Assembly: GCA_003158895.1 (NCBI GenBank)
Contig: PMLO01000090.1
Coordinates: 32,780 to 96,779 of the forward strand
DNA length: 64,000 nt
Source: Propionibacteriaceae bacterium
GTDB lineage: Bacteria; Actinomycetota; Actinomycetes; Propionibacteriales; Propionibacteriaceae
Reading direction: 5' to 3'
The position numbers were made by a program, and so were the translations under genes. Of this stretch, positions 27,404 to 35,905 are shown one piece after another; positions within the stretch are counted from its first letter, which is position 1; each line of letters starts with the position of its first letter. The notes under the pieces were generated by a model. The model was not told the DNA's origin and searched no databases. It saw nothing but the letters and a program-made list of their open reading frames with translations.

Positions 27404-28257
27404 CGGGCCTGGCGGGTTTGCTGGGTGGTCCGGTCCGGGCATGGCAGGCCGGTGATGAGGCGTGGGTTGTCGCGGAGGCGTTGCTGAGCTCGGTGTGGGC
27501 GCCTGCTGCTGGCGAGGTCGGGCTGTGGCTGTCAGATCAGCCGCGGTCGTTGTCGCCGACCGCGGTGGCTGCTGGGGTTCAGGCTGCTGCCCGGAGGGTC
27601 GGCTGTTGGCCGGGCCGCGGTCTCTTTGCGTCGAGTACGTCGTCTGAGGTCTGGTCTGACCTGGTCGCTGGCCCTGGTCCGGTCGTCCCTGCGGAGCGGG
27701 CGGAGAGTGTCGACGTGTGGCTGGTCCGGGCCGCGGCCCGGTACGAGGCTGCTGTCGGGACCGAGGTGCCGATGGGTGTGGTGCCGCTGATCAGTACTGG
27801 CCTGTCGGCTGTCGCCGAGGTCGTCTCGGCGGCCGGTGCGGGGGGTCCGCGCCGGTCGTTGTCGGGGTGGCGGTGTGCGTCGTCGTCGTACAGCTCGTCT
27901 CGTCGTCCGCCACTGCCGGCGGAGTTGCAAGCGTGGGGCCTGGCTCGTCGCGAGTCGGTGTTGTTGTCGCGGCTGGTCCTGGGATCGGTGTACGCGGATG
28001 CCGGCGTGTACGGGTCGAGTGTCCTGTGTGCCCCTCTCGATCTGCCAGTCAGTGATGTGGCGGCGGGCAGGTGGGCTGCGACCGTGACCCGGCTCGCGGT
28101 TCCCGACGTGGACCATGCCGGGCTGTGCGAGGTGTCACGTCAGGTCCGCGCGTACCGGGAGTCACTGGCCGTTGAACCGATCCAGGAGTCTGAGTCGCCG
28201 GTCGAGGAGTCTGAGCCGATCCAGGAGCCGCTGTTCGGATTCGAGGTGGCCGCATGA
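27400..28257 (+). CDS. Hypothetical protein, element-specific
   Basis: A 285-residue protein with many Ala, Val, Ser and Trp and no recognised domain. It ends in an acidic tail with a repeated phrase (EPIQESES and SEPIQEP). GTG at 27400 overlaps the upstream stop (GTGA), so it is co-translated with the repeat protein before it. A strong hairpin follows the stop, so it closes this short operon. Confidence 0.6.
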   Translation: MTGLAGLLGGPVRAWQAGDEAWVVAEALLSSVWAPAAGEVGLWLSDQPRSLSPTAVAAGVQAAARRVGCWPGRGLFASSTSSEVWSDLVAGPGPVVPAERAESVDVWLVRAAARYEAAVGTEVPMGVVPLISTGLSAVAEVVSAAGAGGPRRSLSGWRCASSSYSSSRRPPLPAELQAWGLARRESVLLSRLVLGSVYADAGVYGSSVLCAPLDLPVSDVAAGRWAATVTRLAVPDVDHAGLCEVSRQVRAYRESLAVEPIQESESPVEESEPIQEPLFGFEVAA

Positions 28258-28263
28258 AATGAC

Positions 28264-28293
28264 TCAGGCCCCCATCTTCCGATGAGGGCCTGA
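28264..28293. terminator. Strong hairpin after the first element operon
   Basis: TCAGGCCC and GGGCCTGA form an 8-bp stem, extended inward by CAT/ATG around the loop CTTCCG, starting 6 bases after the stop of the preceding gene. No T-run follows. Stem strength and position make it the best terminator candidate in the element. Confidence 0.65.
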
Positions 28294-28356
28294 CCACCGT
28301 TTCGCCCCAGTTACGAGCTGGGATTCAACATTTCCCGTCGCCCGACAGGAGTTCTT

Positions 28357-28485
28357 ATGGCGGAAATCCTAGCGTCAGGGCCGCCTGGCCGCAAGCCCAA
28401 GGGCGAGCGCCCCGGGGAGGCCCGTGCGTTCACGGGCGCGTTGCAGGGCCGCTTGTCACGCTTCGTCCCCCCGTGGCAGGTCTAG
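28357..28485 (+). CDS. 42-residue small protein coupled to the replication gene
   Basis: A short frame starting MAEILASGPPGRKPKGERPG and ending RFVPPWQV. It has an AGGAG ribosome-binding site 6 bases before the ATG, and its TAG stop abuts the ATG of the PrimPol-like gene (TAGATG). The peptide is basic in its middle. It could be a real small protein or a leader that couples translation of the replication gene; the strong RBS argues that it is translated. Confidence 0.6.
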   Translation: MAEILASGPPGRKPKGERPGEARAFTGALQGRLSRFVPPWQV

Positions 28486-30567
28486 ATGGTCGCGCAACGG
28501 GCCGAGTCGGGCGGAAGCGTTGTCCTGGAGCCAACGAGAGCGAATTCGTTGCATCCGTTGGGTCCTGGCGAGGACGTGTGGGCGGCGGTGACCGTCCTGG
28601 ACAAGGCGCTGTTCAGGGACAGGTGGTTCGCGATTGGCCTGGACAACCGGCACCTGGCTGGTGTGGTCGTGGCCTCGCTCGAGGCGGGGTTGCGGTTGCT
28701 GGCCGACCCCGGAGCCAAGCTGGCACTGGTAGGCGAGCTGCAGCCGGGTCTGCTGGCCATCGACGTCGACGTGCCCGGTGAGCGGGGCTGGGCGATCGCG
28801 GAGCAGATCATGGCCTGGTGCGCGTCGCGGGACCTGTGGCGGCTGTTACGCCCCTCGGGCGGCGCGGACGGGCGGTGCCATGTGATCGTGGCCCCGGGGG
28901 CTGGTGAGGACGACCTTCGGGCTCTGGTCGACCAGATCCGCCGCACGTACCGGGTGGGTGCGAACCTGGTCGATGTCCGCACCAAGGTCCGGCCGTTGTG
29001 CTCTCCGCACCGCACCACAGGGCTACGGACACTGCCCCACGGACTGACCACGGTCGCCAGGGTCCGGGTCTCGTTGCGGCTGCTCCAGGCCGCCCTGGAG
29101 GCGGCGCCGGCGCCAGCCAGGAAGCGGGGCCCGCGGGGTGGCCGGGGCCGGCCGGAGGTGGCGCCGCTGGTGCCGAAACCCCGGCCGCGACGCGAGGTGC
29201 CGCCGGAGTGGGCGAGGTACTTCACGACCGGGGTCGGGGCGTTCTTGGCCGGCGCTGACCAGTCCGGTTCGACCTACGCGTTCGCCGCAACGAAGGTCTT
29301 GATCCGGGCCGGCCACAGTGTCGAGTCGGCCTGGGACCTGATCCTGGGCTGCCACCCGCAAGCGATGTCGAAAGCACGCCAGGACAAGCGCTGGTGGATC
29401 AACCACGCCTGGAACCCGCAGGTGCTGGCCACCGAGCACGAGACCGGTCCCAGGTCGGCCCCGTCGCCGCGGGTGGCGGCCGCGATCGGCGCCGCCGAGC
29501 TGTGCCTCGACGAGCTGCTGTGGACGGTCCCGTCGGTCCGTTCGCGGGCCGGCGTCTGGGCCGTCGCGCAAGCCGTGTTCGCCCGGATGGCCAGGCAGGA
29601 CCAGTTGCGGGTTCCCTGCGCGGAACGTGACCTTGTCCAAGACGTCGCGGGCATCACGACCCGGCGCCCTATCCGTGCCGCGCTTCGCCTACTCCACGGC
29701 CACGTCGGGATCCTCCACACCGACACCTTCAACCCGGCCGACCCGTACAGCGGCTACGAGTTCGAAATCTGCGAACTGCCCGACCATGACGCCATGGTGG
29801 GGGAAAAGGACCCACCTGTTCTCACATCCCCCCGCCTCCCCGGGGGTCCCCAGGAAGTCCGGGCGCGTCTGCTGCACAGCGTCCTTGCCAGGGCGGACGA
29901 GACGGGGATGACGGTGTCGGAGCTCGGATGGGCCGGGTACCAGACCACGAGCCCGGTGGATGAGCTGACTGTCGATCAGGTCCGCGGGCTGCGGCAGGTG
30001 CTGACCGGCTTGGCGGGGTCTGGGTGGGTGGCGTGCGACGCCCAGGGGCGGTGGCGGGCCACGGTCCCTGACCCGATGTCGGAGCGGGTGCAGCGGGAGC
30101 GTGCCGAGGCGGCCGCGACGCATGATCGGGTCGTCGACCAAGTTCACGTCGAGCGGGCCGACTACCGAAGGTGCGCTGCGGTGGTGTGGGCGGCGACGCG
30201 GCGTGCGGTCGTCGACGCGGTCCACGCTCGGTACCGGGCATGGTGGGCGGGGCTGTCGAGTCATCAGCGAGCCGACCGCGCCGCTGCGGCGTCGCAGAGG
30301 TTCCGGGACCTGCCGGCAGTCGAGCAGGCCAAGGCCAGACACGAGTGGGTGACCCGACGACGCGGGACACCGGCGAGCGAAGCGGCACGACACCGGGCAT
30401 GGCAGGCGAGCCTCACCCCGGCCGAGTACGAACGACGGCGCGAAGACCGCAGAGACTGGTACTACGCCCAGCCGCCGCAACGACGCGTCGAGCTCGTCCG
30501 CATGTGGGACGCCCACCGCACACGACACGGCCCGGCCGCCGGCATGTCGACGCTGGTCGCCACCTAG
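28486..30567 (+). CDS. Probable replication protein, primase-polymerase-like N-terminus
   Basis: A 693-residue protein. Residues about 85-170 suggest an archaeo-eukaryotic primase (PrimPol) core: LLAIDVDVPGE carries a DxD-like metal motif, GRCHVIVAPG the middle His motif, and LVDVRTKVRPLC a possible third acidic motif. A middle region near AGHSVESAWDLILG is helical, and the C-terminal 150 residues are highly basic. Element replication proteins of this build prime or initiate copying of excised circles. The assignment rests on short motifs, so an unrelated DNA-binding function is possible. Confidence 0.55.
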   Translation: MVAQRAESGGSVVLEPTRANSLHPLGPGEDVWAAVTVLDKALFRDRWFAIGLDNRHLAGVVVASLEAGLRLLADPGAKLALVGELQPGLLAIDVDVPGERGWAIAEQIMAWCASRDLWRLLRPSGGADGRCHVIVAPGAGEDDLRALVDQIRRTYRVGANLVDVRTKVRPLCSPHRTTGLRTLPHGLTTVARVRVSLRLLQAALEAAPAPARKRGPRGGRGRPEVAPLVPKPRPRREVPPEWARYFTTGVGAFLAGADQSGSTYAFAATKVLIRAGHSVESAWDLILGCHPQAMSKARQDKRWWINHAWNPQVLATEHETGPRSAPSPRVAAAIGAAELCLDELLWTVPSVRSRAGVWAVAQAVFARMARQDQLRVPCAERDLVQDVAGITTRRPIRAALRLLHGHVGILHTDTFNPADPYSGYEFEICELPDHDAMVGEKDPPVLTSPRLPGGPQEVRARLLHSVLARADETGMTVSELGWAGYQTTSPVDELTVDQVRGLRQVLTGLAGSGWVACDAQGRWRATVPDPMSERVQRERAEAAATHDRVVDQVHVERADYRRCAAVVWAATRRAVVDAVHARYRAWWAGLSSHQRADRAAAASQRFRDLPAVEQAKARHEWVTRRRGTPASEAARHRAWQASLTPAEYERRREDRRDWYYAQPPQRRVELVRMWDAHRTRHGPAAGMSTLVAT

Positions 30568-30576
30568 GCTCACGGC

Positions 30577-31407
30577 GTGGCGAAACACAAGTCCAAGTCT
30601 CGAGGGCGCACGCGATGGTCGGCGGTGGTCGGACGGCGTCGACCCGCGGGGCCGCTGGAGCTGGCGAGAGTTCATGAGCAGATGAAGACCCGAGGCTGGA
30701 CCGGGTGGCGATGCGACACCGAGCTCGCGGAATGGACATGGTTCCCGGCGTCCGCCACTGACTGGGCCGAGCCCACTCACATCATCTTCGGCGCCGCAGA
30801 TGCGGAGAATCCGGCGTTCGTGGTGATCCTGGCCACCACCGTCGACAACGTCCGGCTACCTGCGACTCGGTACTCGTCCTGGTCGGCACTGGCCGCGGAC
30901 CTCGGCTCGATCGAGCGCTACGGCCTCACCGGTGACGTGCCGGCCCTCCCCCACCGCGACGTACTACCACCGGGAACCTCTGTGGCCAGAGACCACCACA
31001 CCTGCCAAGGCTGTGGAGAGCAGATTGAACTCGGCGAGGTCATAGTCCGTAGCCACTTTGGATGGGTCCACCCGCAGTGCCGTACCGCCGGCGCGACACG
31101 CACACAGCGACAGCCGGTGATCGCGAAGTACGAAGGCCCCTGCCAGGGCTGCACAGACCCGATCCTGCCCGGACAGCTAGTCACGACCTGGCTGTGGGGA
31201 TGGCTCCACGCCGACTGCGTCGGCTCCTATCCGGGCACCCACCGGCGAACCGCAGTCGGCTACAACGTCGCGTGCCCCAAGTGCGGGTCCGCAGCCGACG
31301 AACGCTGCGTGACTCCCTCAGGCAAGCCCTGCCCCGTCCACGCCGGCCGCCGCGCCGTCGAGCTCGCATCCGGCGCCACCTCGACAGCCACCGATGGACA
31401 CTCATAA
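30577..31407 (+). CDS. Protein with three zinc-binding motifs
   Basis: A 276-residue protein with an N-terminal domain of about 140 residues and three Cys/His clusters: CQGCGEQIELGE...WVHPQC, CQGCTDPILPGQ...WLHADC, and CPKCGSAADERC...GKPCPVH. The first two are tandem copies of one finger; the third matches the small phage/plasmid zinc ribbon of CPxCG...C...C..H type. It follows the replication gene by 9 bases and starts with GTG after an in-gap RBS, so it is probably part of the replication operon. DNA or RNA binding is a reasonable guess. Confidence 0.65.
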   Translation: MAKHKSKSRGRTRWSAVVGRRRPAGPLELARVHEQMKTRGWTGWRCDTELAEWTWFPASATDWAEPTHIIFGAADAENPAFVVILATTVDNVRLPATRYSSWSALAADLGSIERYGLTGDVPALPHRDVLPPGTSVARDHHTCQGCGEQIELGEVIVRSHFGWVHPQCRTAGATRTQRQPVIAKYEGPCQGCTDPILPGQLVTTWLWGWLHADCVGSYPGTHRRTAVGYNVACPKCGSAADERCVTPSGKPCPVHAGRRAVELASGATSTATDGHS

Positions 31408-31425
31408 TCACGCGGACCACAGGAT

Positions 31426-31577
31426 GTACGGAGGTACGTACCGCAGGACACACGCGCGGCAGGCACCTGCGGCGCACAACGTGTCGGGACAAGCGCGCCG
31501 GTTCCCGTCATTCCATTCACCGGCGCACCGACGTACGCAAGGGCGTAGATCCTGCACTACGTGACTACGTACCCGAA
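31426..31577. repeat. Intergenic TACGTA/CGTAG repeat cluster A
   Basis: The gap after the zinc-motif gene holds GTACGGAGGTACGTA (31426-31440), within it the palindrome GGTACGTACC (31433-31442), and a second group at 31531-31577 with ACGTACG, GCGTAGATCC, CTACGTGACTACGTACCC. The same words recur in three other gaps of the element but not in its genes. No other function is seen in this gap. Confidence 0.6.
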
Positions 31578-31617
31578 TAGCGTGGGGAGGGTCGGCTCCC
31601 TCGCTACGCTGGAGAAC

Positions 31618-31989
31618 ATGTCCATGGCCCGCAGACGCGCGAAGCGCCGCAAGCAGCAGGAGGCATTGTTGCAGCTTGTCGCCGATATCCGCGCTGGAAA
31701 GGTGAACACCGTCCAGTCAGAAGATGTCGCGACCGATCTCGGCCTGAGCCTGTCCGGCGCGCCGTACGGGTCCTTTCGCGACGGCACCCCCGTCACCGAA
31801 GCCGACATCTCTCGTTGGGCCGACGAAGCCGAGCGCGGCTACGACCTCGAGTCCCTGAGAGAGACGCGTGCGGTGCTGTCCGACCCGGCGCTCATGCGAC
31901 AGCTTGCCGAGAGCAAGGCTTCCCTCGCCGTCGGCGACGTCGTCGATGAGGCTGGCCTGCGCGCCCTCCTGACAGAGCACAACCGCTAA
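31618..31989 (+). CDS. Small antitoxin-like protein
   Basis: A 123-residue protein beginning MSMARRRAKRRKQQE. It carries VTEADISRWADEAERGYDLE, a phrase typical of small ribbon-helix-helix antitoxins (a DNA-binding domain followed by an AEAGYD segment). The very basic N-terminus also suits DNA binding. No toxin gene with a standard domain is adjacent; the next segment is a broken frame, so it may be a lone survivor. A GGAG lies 3-6 bases before the ATG. Confidence 0.5.
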   Translation: MSMARRRAKRRKQQEALLQLVADIRAGKVNTVQSEDVATDLGLSLSGAPYGSFRDGTPVTEADISRWADEAERGYDLESLRETRAVLSDPALMRQLAESKASLAVGDVVDEAGLRALLTEHNR

Positions 31990-32004
31990 GGAAGCGCTGA
32001 TTAA

Positions 32005-32342
32005 TGGTGGCGCGCGGCCCAACTTCACCGTGCGGGCCGCGTCGACGACGTCGAGAAGCCCTGGGGTCTGCTGAAGTGGTACCTCGAGCGGATCCCCGTA
32101 GACGACTCGCCCGCGTGGAACGCATGGAGATCCGCCGGCGTCCGCGAAGCCGCCGACCGTGACCGGGCCGCATGGGCCCAGGGGCCGCCCACCAGCGCCG
32201 CCTCGAGGACCAGGCCATCGCTGCCGCGTCCACCCCCGAACGCCGCGCCGCGATCATCGCTGGCGTCCGAGCTCAGCTCGCCGCATCACGCGCCGGTCGA
32301 GGCAGCACCGTCTCGTCGCCCCATGACTCACTCTCCTACTGA
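32005..32342 (+). pseudogene. Decayed gene fragment with an internal frameshift
   Basis: Two open stretches with coding-like composition join only after a one-base shift near 32170-32182 (within GGGCCCAGGGG). The first reads WWRAAQLHRAGRVDDVEKPW and on to RDRAAWAQ; the second reads HQRRLEDQAIAAASTPERRA and ends HDSLSY. No start codon precedes the first part (a TAA is directly upstream). The helical, Arg/Ala-rich content is like the C-terminal tail of a mobilisation or replication protein. It occupies the gap before the membrane protein at 32503. Confidence 0.45.
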
Positions 32343-32502
32343 CATCGCCCCCGCCCGGGCCGACCTGGTGTACGCCGCGGCTGACTGGCATGTCTTGCGT
32401 CACAGGGAATTGTCCGGGCCGACTGCTACCGTTCCGCTTCATGACGAGTCTTGCGCAGGTGATAGTGGTGGCCGTGGTGATCCGGACCCAGAACGGTCGC
32501 GC

Positions 32503-33294
32503 ATGAAGCCCCCGCCACGAAGCCCCGGGCACGCGCGCTGGATCCTCCCGGGGCTGATCCTGCTGCTGATCCTGCCCGGGGCGCTCGCCACTCCATCCAC
32601 CGTCGAGTGGGTGTTCACCGGGATCCTGTCCGCTCTCACTGCCGCGGGCATCGTGAGCGTCGTCAAACGATCCAGGCGGATCGCCCTAGACCGCCAGCAG
32701 CGGGCCGCCATCGCGGCCGCGCAGCGGGATCATGCCTGGCGAGTCGCCGCGCAGCTGCGGCGCGAGCTGCCCGACCGTCAACCTCGCAACACCGTCAAGG
32801 TATGGGACCTGATTCCCAATGCCGACGAAGTCTTCATCACCGACGCGCCGGTGCACTATGCGCGGTATTACGGCCAAGACGTCACCTACACCACCTCGAG
32901 CGGCGTCTACTTCGGCAGTCCGCTGTTCGTCGTCGCCGGCCTGATCGGGACCGCTGCCAGCAACTCGGCAGCACGCTCACGCGCCGAGGCGATGGCCCGC
33001 AGCCAGTGGCGCGAACACCAGACCGTGCGCCTGGTCGTGACCAACCAACGGCTGTGCTGCCGAGTCGGCAATGACTGGTACAGCTTCTACTACTCCCACA
33101 TGACAGCGATATACCCACTCGCCGAGCAACAGACCCTGGTCTGCACCTTCGGCAAAGGTGCCCCGCTGATGATCTCCGGCCCCTGGGCGCCCGCAGCAGC
33201 AGTCGTCACAACCCTGATGACTCTCGGCGTCGACCCGCTCCTGACTCATCCCGGACTGCGCTGCCTCGACGGGGCGCCAGGGCTGACCCGATGA
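32503..33294 (+). CDS. Membrane protein, function unknown
   Basis: A 263-residue protein with two N-terminal helices (WILPGLILLLILPGALA and VFTGILSALTAAGIVSVV), a basic linker, and a soluble region interrupted by a third hydrophobic stretch (SPLFVVAGLIGTAAS). The C-terminal part (VRLVVTNQRLCCRVGNDWYS) resembles a PH-like strand pattern. A 21-codon frame (32441-32506, MTSLAQVIVVAVV...) overlaps its ATG with its own stop and may be a leader. No RBS is obvious, which fits coupled translation. Confidence 0.6.
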   Translation: MKPPPRSPGHARWILPGLILLLILPGALATPSTVEWVFTGILSALTAAGIVSVVKRSRRIALDRQQRAAIAAAQRDHAWRVAAQLRRELPDRQPRNTVKVWDLIPNADEVFITDAPVHYARYYGQDVTYTTSSGVYFGSPLFVVAGLIGTAASNSAARSRAEAMARSQWREHQTVRLVVTNQRLCCRVGNDWYSFYYSHMTAIYPLAEQQTLVCTFGKGAPLMISGPWAPAAAVVTTLMTLGVDPLLTHPGLRCLDGAPGLTR

Positions 33295-33305
33295 ACGGCA
33301 CGTAG

Positions 33306-33509
33306 GCGCGACTCGATGAACTCGACCGTTCCGACGCGTCGCGCAGGACCTCCGCGACGCGTCGTGCCCACCAGGTGTACGCGTCGCTCTCGGCCGCCCG
33401 CGACGGTTCCAGGTCCCCGCTCGTCGGAGCGCGAACCCGGTTGGCTGTAGGCGAGGAGCTGGGAATCCGCAAGCAACTCGTCTATTGGCTCGGGAAGACC
33501 AGCGCGTAA
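33306..33509 (+). pseudogene. Short coding-like remnant
   Basis: A 67-codon open stretch following a TAG, reading RLDELDRSDASRRTSATRRA and ending KQLVYWLGKTSA. Composition is coding-like but no ATG or GTG with an RBS begins it (an internal GTG lies near 33375). It is best taken as the 3' remnant of a lost gene. The rest of the gap to 33551 shows nothing recognisable. Confidence 0.3.
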
Positions 33510-33551
33510 GCGCTCTTGGACACTCGGCCCGTCCGCGCAGACCGTCGCGGA

Positions 33552-34175
33552 TCAGGGCTGACGATAGGCAGGGTGCGGTTGAAGTGGCCTAGCCCTGTCG
33601 TCTTCCCGCGGAGGTGCGTTCTCGACGACCCACGACCAGTCCTCGCCGAGTGCCTCGGTGGCCGCTTCTGGCCCCCATAACTCTCTGGCATAGGCGGCGA
33701 CGTTGTTGAGCACGTCCGCAGGCAACAGCTCGAAGTCGCCGGAGGTCAGCTGAAGTCCCCTGACCACACGAGCTGCTGTCGTCTGCGGCAGGCCGAGGAG
33801 CAGTTGGAGTTCTCGCATCGTCGTGACCATGTCGATCACGTACCAAGTCGCTCGACCCGCTCCGCGTTCACTGAGCACCCACCTCACCACGTCGCCCGAG
33901 ACGTTCGGCGGCATCATGAACGTGACCACGGCGTGCTGATGAGCCAGGGGAATCTGCTCCTCCCGATCGCGGTACTGGTGCATGACGATCCACATGGCGT
34001 CGTAGCAGGCGCGTCCGGTGAGCAGGTAGTCAACGTTGAGCGGAGTCGTCGGCACCTTGGTGACCTCTACGTCGTCCAGGCCTGACTGTCGGATCGTCTG
34101 AGGTTCGCCTTCCCGCGCTGCGGAGAGGAGTGCCGCGAATTTGGCTCGCGCTTCGGCCACTGTCCAGAGTCTCAT
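33552..34175 (-). CDS. Phd/YefM-type antitoxin domain fused to a 165-residue C-terminal domain
   Basis: A 207-residue protein. The first 40 residues (MRLWTVAEARAKFAALLSAA, then REGEPQTIRQSG) match the Phd/YefM DNA-binding antitoxin domain. The remaining part is helical and unassigned, with WYVIDMVTTMRELQLLLGLP and TTAARVVRGLQLTSGDF suggesting a second HTH-like unit. Typical Phd antitoxins are 80-100 residues, so this is a fusion or a larger regulator. No toxin is adjacent. The start at 34175 sets the Phd domain at residue 1; the frame upstream has no support. Confidence 0.55.
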   Translation of the reverse strand: MRLWTVAEARAKFAALLSAAREGEPQTIRQSGLDDVEVTKVPTTPLNVDYLLTGRACYDAMWIVMHQYRDREEQIPLAHQHAVVTFMMPPNVSGDVVRWVLSERGAGRATWYVIDMVTTMRELQLLLGLPQTTAARVVRGLQLTSGDFELLPADVLNNVAAYARELWGPEAATEALGEDWSWVVENAPPREDDRARPLQPHPAYRQP

Positions 34176-34269
34176 GCCCCCAGCATACCCGTCCCTGTAC
34201 ATAAACGGGTCACGCTCTGGGTAGACGACCGCCAGTGGAGGCCCCAAGGAACTCGACCCTCACGCCGAT

Positions 34270-34707
34270 TCAGAGCTGACCAGTGATCTTCTCGCGCAGA
34301 GTGCGGGCGTCCATGGCGGTCCGTACGGTCGCGAGGGCCTGCTCGAGCGCGAGCCGGGCGCCGAGAATGACGAGCAAGGCCGGGATCCAGCCGAGCAGAA
34401 GTACCACGAGGCCGGGGATCGGGCTGCCAGCGACGGGGATGAATCCGGCGAGTGTCTGGTCGGGCAGCGTGGCAGCGAACGTGGCGATCACAGCGACCAG
34501 ATAGCCCAGGGCTGTGACGGCGACCATGAGGCCGTAGACGATCTTGACCAGGCCTGGTGTGGCGTAGGTCTCGAAGGAGAAGTCGAACGCGGCCGCGAAC
34601 GGGTTCGGGTCAACGACCGGAGGGGTCGTGTAGATCGGGTGCGCGTGCGGCCCGGGGTAGTTCGGCGGGAGCTGCGACGGGAACTGGCCTTGGAGTGGGC
34701 TGGACAT
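34270..34707 (-). CDS. DUF4282-like membrane protein
   Basis: A 145-residue protein with a Pro/Gln-rich N-terminus (MSSPLQGQFPSQLPPNYPGP), the block FAAAFDFSFETYATPGLVK typical of DUF4282, and two transmembrane helices (VYGLMVAVTALGYLVAVI and IPGLVVLLLGWIPALLVIL). Function unknown; such proteins are common in actinobacteria and their mobile elements. The start at 34707 was chosen because the upstream frame enters the repeat cluster. Confidence 0.65.
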   Translation of the reverse strand: MSSPLQGQFPSQLPPNYPGPHAHPIYTTPPVVDPNPFAAAFDFSFETYATPGLVKIVYGLMVAVTALGYLVAVIATFAATLPDQTLAGFIPVAGSPIPGLVVLLLGWIPALLVILGARLALEQALATVRTAMDARTLREKITGQL

Positions 34708-34780
34708 GGGGCCGATCATTCCAGATCGCGGCCGAGTCCTGGTTGCACTTCTGCCCCCCGCATGGCATCGCTGCTCATCA

Positions 34781-34927
34781 GGTACGTATCCCCGTGAGTA
34801 CGTACCTCCGTAACAGCGTGCCAAGCGTGCCGAACAGTCCCGCCCCCATTCCACTCGTCGGTAGACTGATGTACGCTGATACGTAGATACGTAGATCCGG
34901 GACTACGCGGCTACGTATCCGCGTAGT
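34781..34927. repeat. Intergenic TACGTA/CGTAG repeat cluster B
   Basis: Contains the inverted repeat GGTACGTA (34781-34788) / TACGTACC (34799-34806) with a 10-base spacer, and a denser run at 34861-34927 with TACGTAGA twice in tandem, CGTAGATCC, CTACGCGGCTACGTATCC and GCGTAGTG. It lies in the 360-base gap between the divergent DUF4282 and lipoprotein genes. Confidence 0.65.
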
Positions 34928-34954
34928 GCAGGAGGCACGAGGGGTGGATGAGGC

Positions 34955-34987
34955 GGAACCGGGACGGTTCCACGTGACAGGTGTGGA
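34955..34987 (+). promoter_or_regulatory. Two-part transfer-gene motif, copy 1
   Basis: The left box is a perfect palindrome, GGAACCGGGACGGTTCC (34955-34971). GGTT (34966-34969) is followed by exactly 11 bases and GTGTGGA (34981-34987). The GTG opens a 30-codon frame whose stop overlaps the lipoprotein GTG at 35070. Five related copies precede other transfer genes. Confidence 0.55.
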
Positions 34988-35069
34988 CCTCTCGCGAATT
35001 AGCACGTCGACCGCTCTTGTCAGAGGTATCCGCTATACAAGCCCACAACGACATCGAACAGGACATGAA

Positions 35070-35708
35070 GTGAACCGCTACTCCCTCCGCCTGGCCCTCG
35101 CCACCGGCCTGCTAGTCGCTGTCCTGACCGGCTGCGCGTCCGCTCCGGCCACCACTTCGACCGAACAGGTCGTCCCGACGGCCGCCGTGGCGACCTCGAC
35201 GGAGTCGGGCACACCCGCACCATGGCCGGCCGCCTGGACCCCCGACCCGACCCCAACCGCGGCCGACCCGGCTGCCACGGATGCGCCCTCCCCGCCAGCT
35301 GACCCGGCCACCACTGACGCACCCGCCGGGCAGACCACACGCGCAACAGCCGCGGCCAAGACCACGACGGCCGCGAAGACCACCACCAAGGCCGCCACCG
35401 CACCGAAGACCACCACCGCGCCCGTTCCGCCGGCGCCCCCCGCGCCGCCGAAGACCACCGCGCCCACCGGGCCGGGCACCGTTACAATCCAGTGCTACCC
35501 CACGGGTACTGGCATGACCCGGGGGGTCATCAAGTGGAGCAACGCCGGCACCTTCTACGTCGTCATCACCGTCAACGGGCACACCTTCACCGACACCATC
35601 ACCGAGGCCAGCGGTTCGAGCGACGGAACGACTCAGCCCGAGACCACGCCGGGTCACGGGTCGTGCTCCGGATCGGTTGCTGGGGTTTCCCGGTCGGGCT
35701 CGTACTGA
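35070..35708 (+). CDS. Lipoprotein with Thr/Ala/Pro-rich linker
   Basis: A 212-residue lipoprotein with signal peptide and lipobox LLVAVLTGCAS, so it should be anchored outside the membrane. A long low-complexity linker (residues about 25-130) holds repeated KTTTAAKTTT-like units and leads to a compact C-terminal domain of about 75 residues (VTIQCYPTG...VVITVNGHTF). The linker resembles that of the T4SS protein at 44387. GTG at 35070 follows AGGA and overlaps the stop of a possible leader frame. A surface role in mating contact is inferred from context only. Confidence 0.7.
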   Translation: MNRYSLRLALATGLLVAVLTGCASAPATTSTEQVVPTAAVATSTESGTPAPWPAAWTPDPTPTAADPAATDAPSPPADPATTDAPAGQTTRATAAAKTTTAAKTTTKAATAPKTTTAPVPPAPPAPPKTTAPTGPGTVTIQCYPTGTGMTRGVIKWSNAGTFYVVITVNGHTFTDTITEASGSSDGTTQPETTPGHGSCSGSVAGVSRSGSY

Positions 35709-35798
35709 TGACTGCGTAGCTGATATCCCGCTGCGCGGATGGGCCTAGTGCCGAGTGTGCTCGGGTGGTGAATCGGCGCGCTGGATAGGCGCAGATCA

Positions 35799-35905
35799 TC
35801 CGTAGCCGCGTATGTACGTAGCGGCGTACGGAGGGAAGGAGTGAGAGGCCCCGATGTCTCGCGCTCCCCGACGTACGGAGGTACGTAGCGGCGTAATGCC
35901 GTAGG
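35799..35905. repeat. Intergenic TACGTA/CGTAG repeat cluster C
   Basis: Two groups, at 35799-35833 and 35870-35905. The word TACGTAGCGGCGTA occurs in both (35815 and 35882), and the second group repeats the GTACGGAGGTACGTA phrase of cluster A. It fills most of the 325-base gap between the lipoprotein and the surface-protein genes, which has no other visible feature except the motif at 35975. Confidence 0.65.

Noticed and set aside
35070..35708. KTTTAA-type repeats considered as a tandem DNA repeat
   Set aside because: They are low-complexity linker codons of a secreted protein, similar to the linker at 44387; no separate DNA function is suggested.
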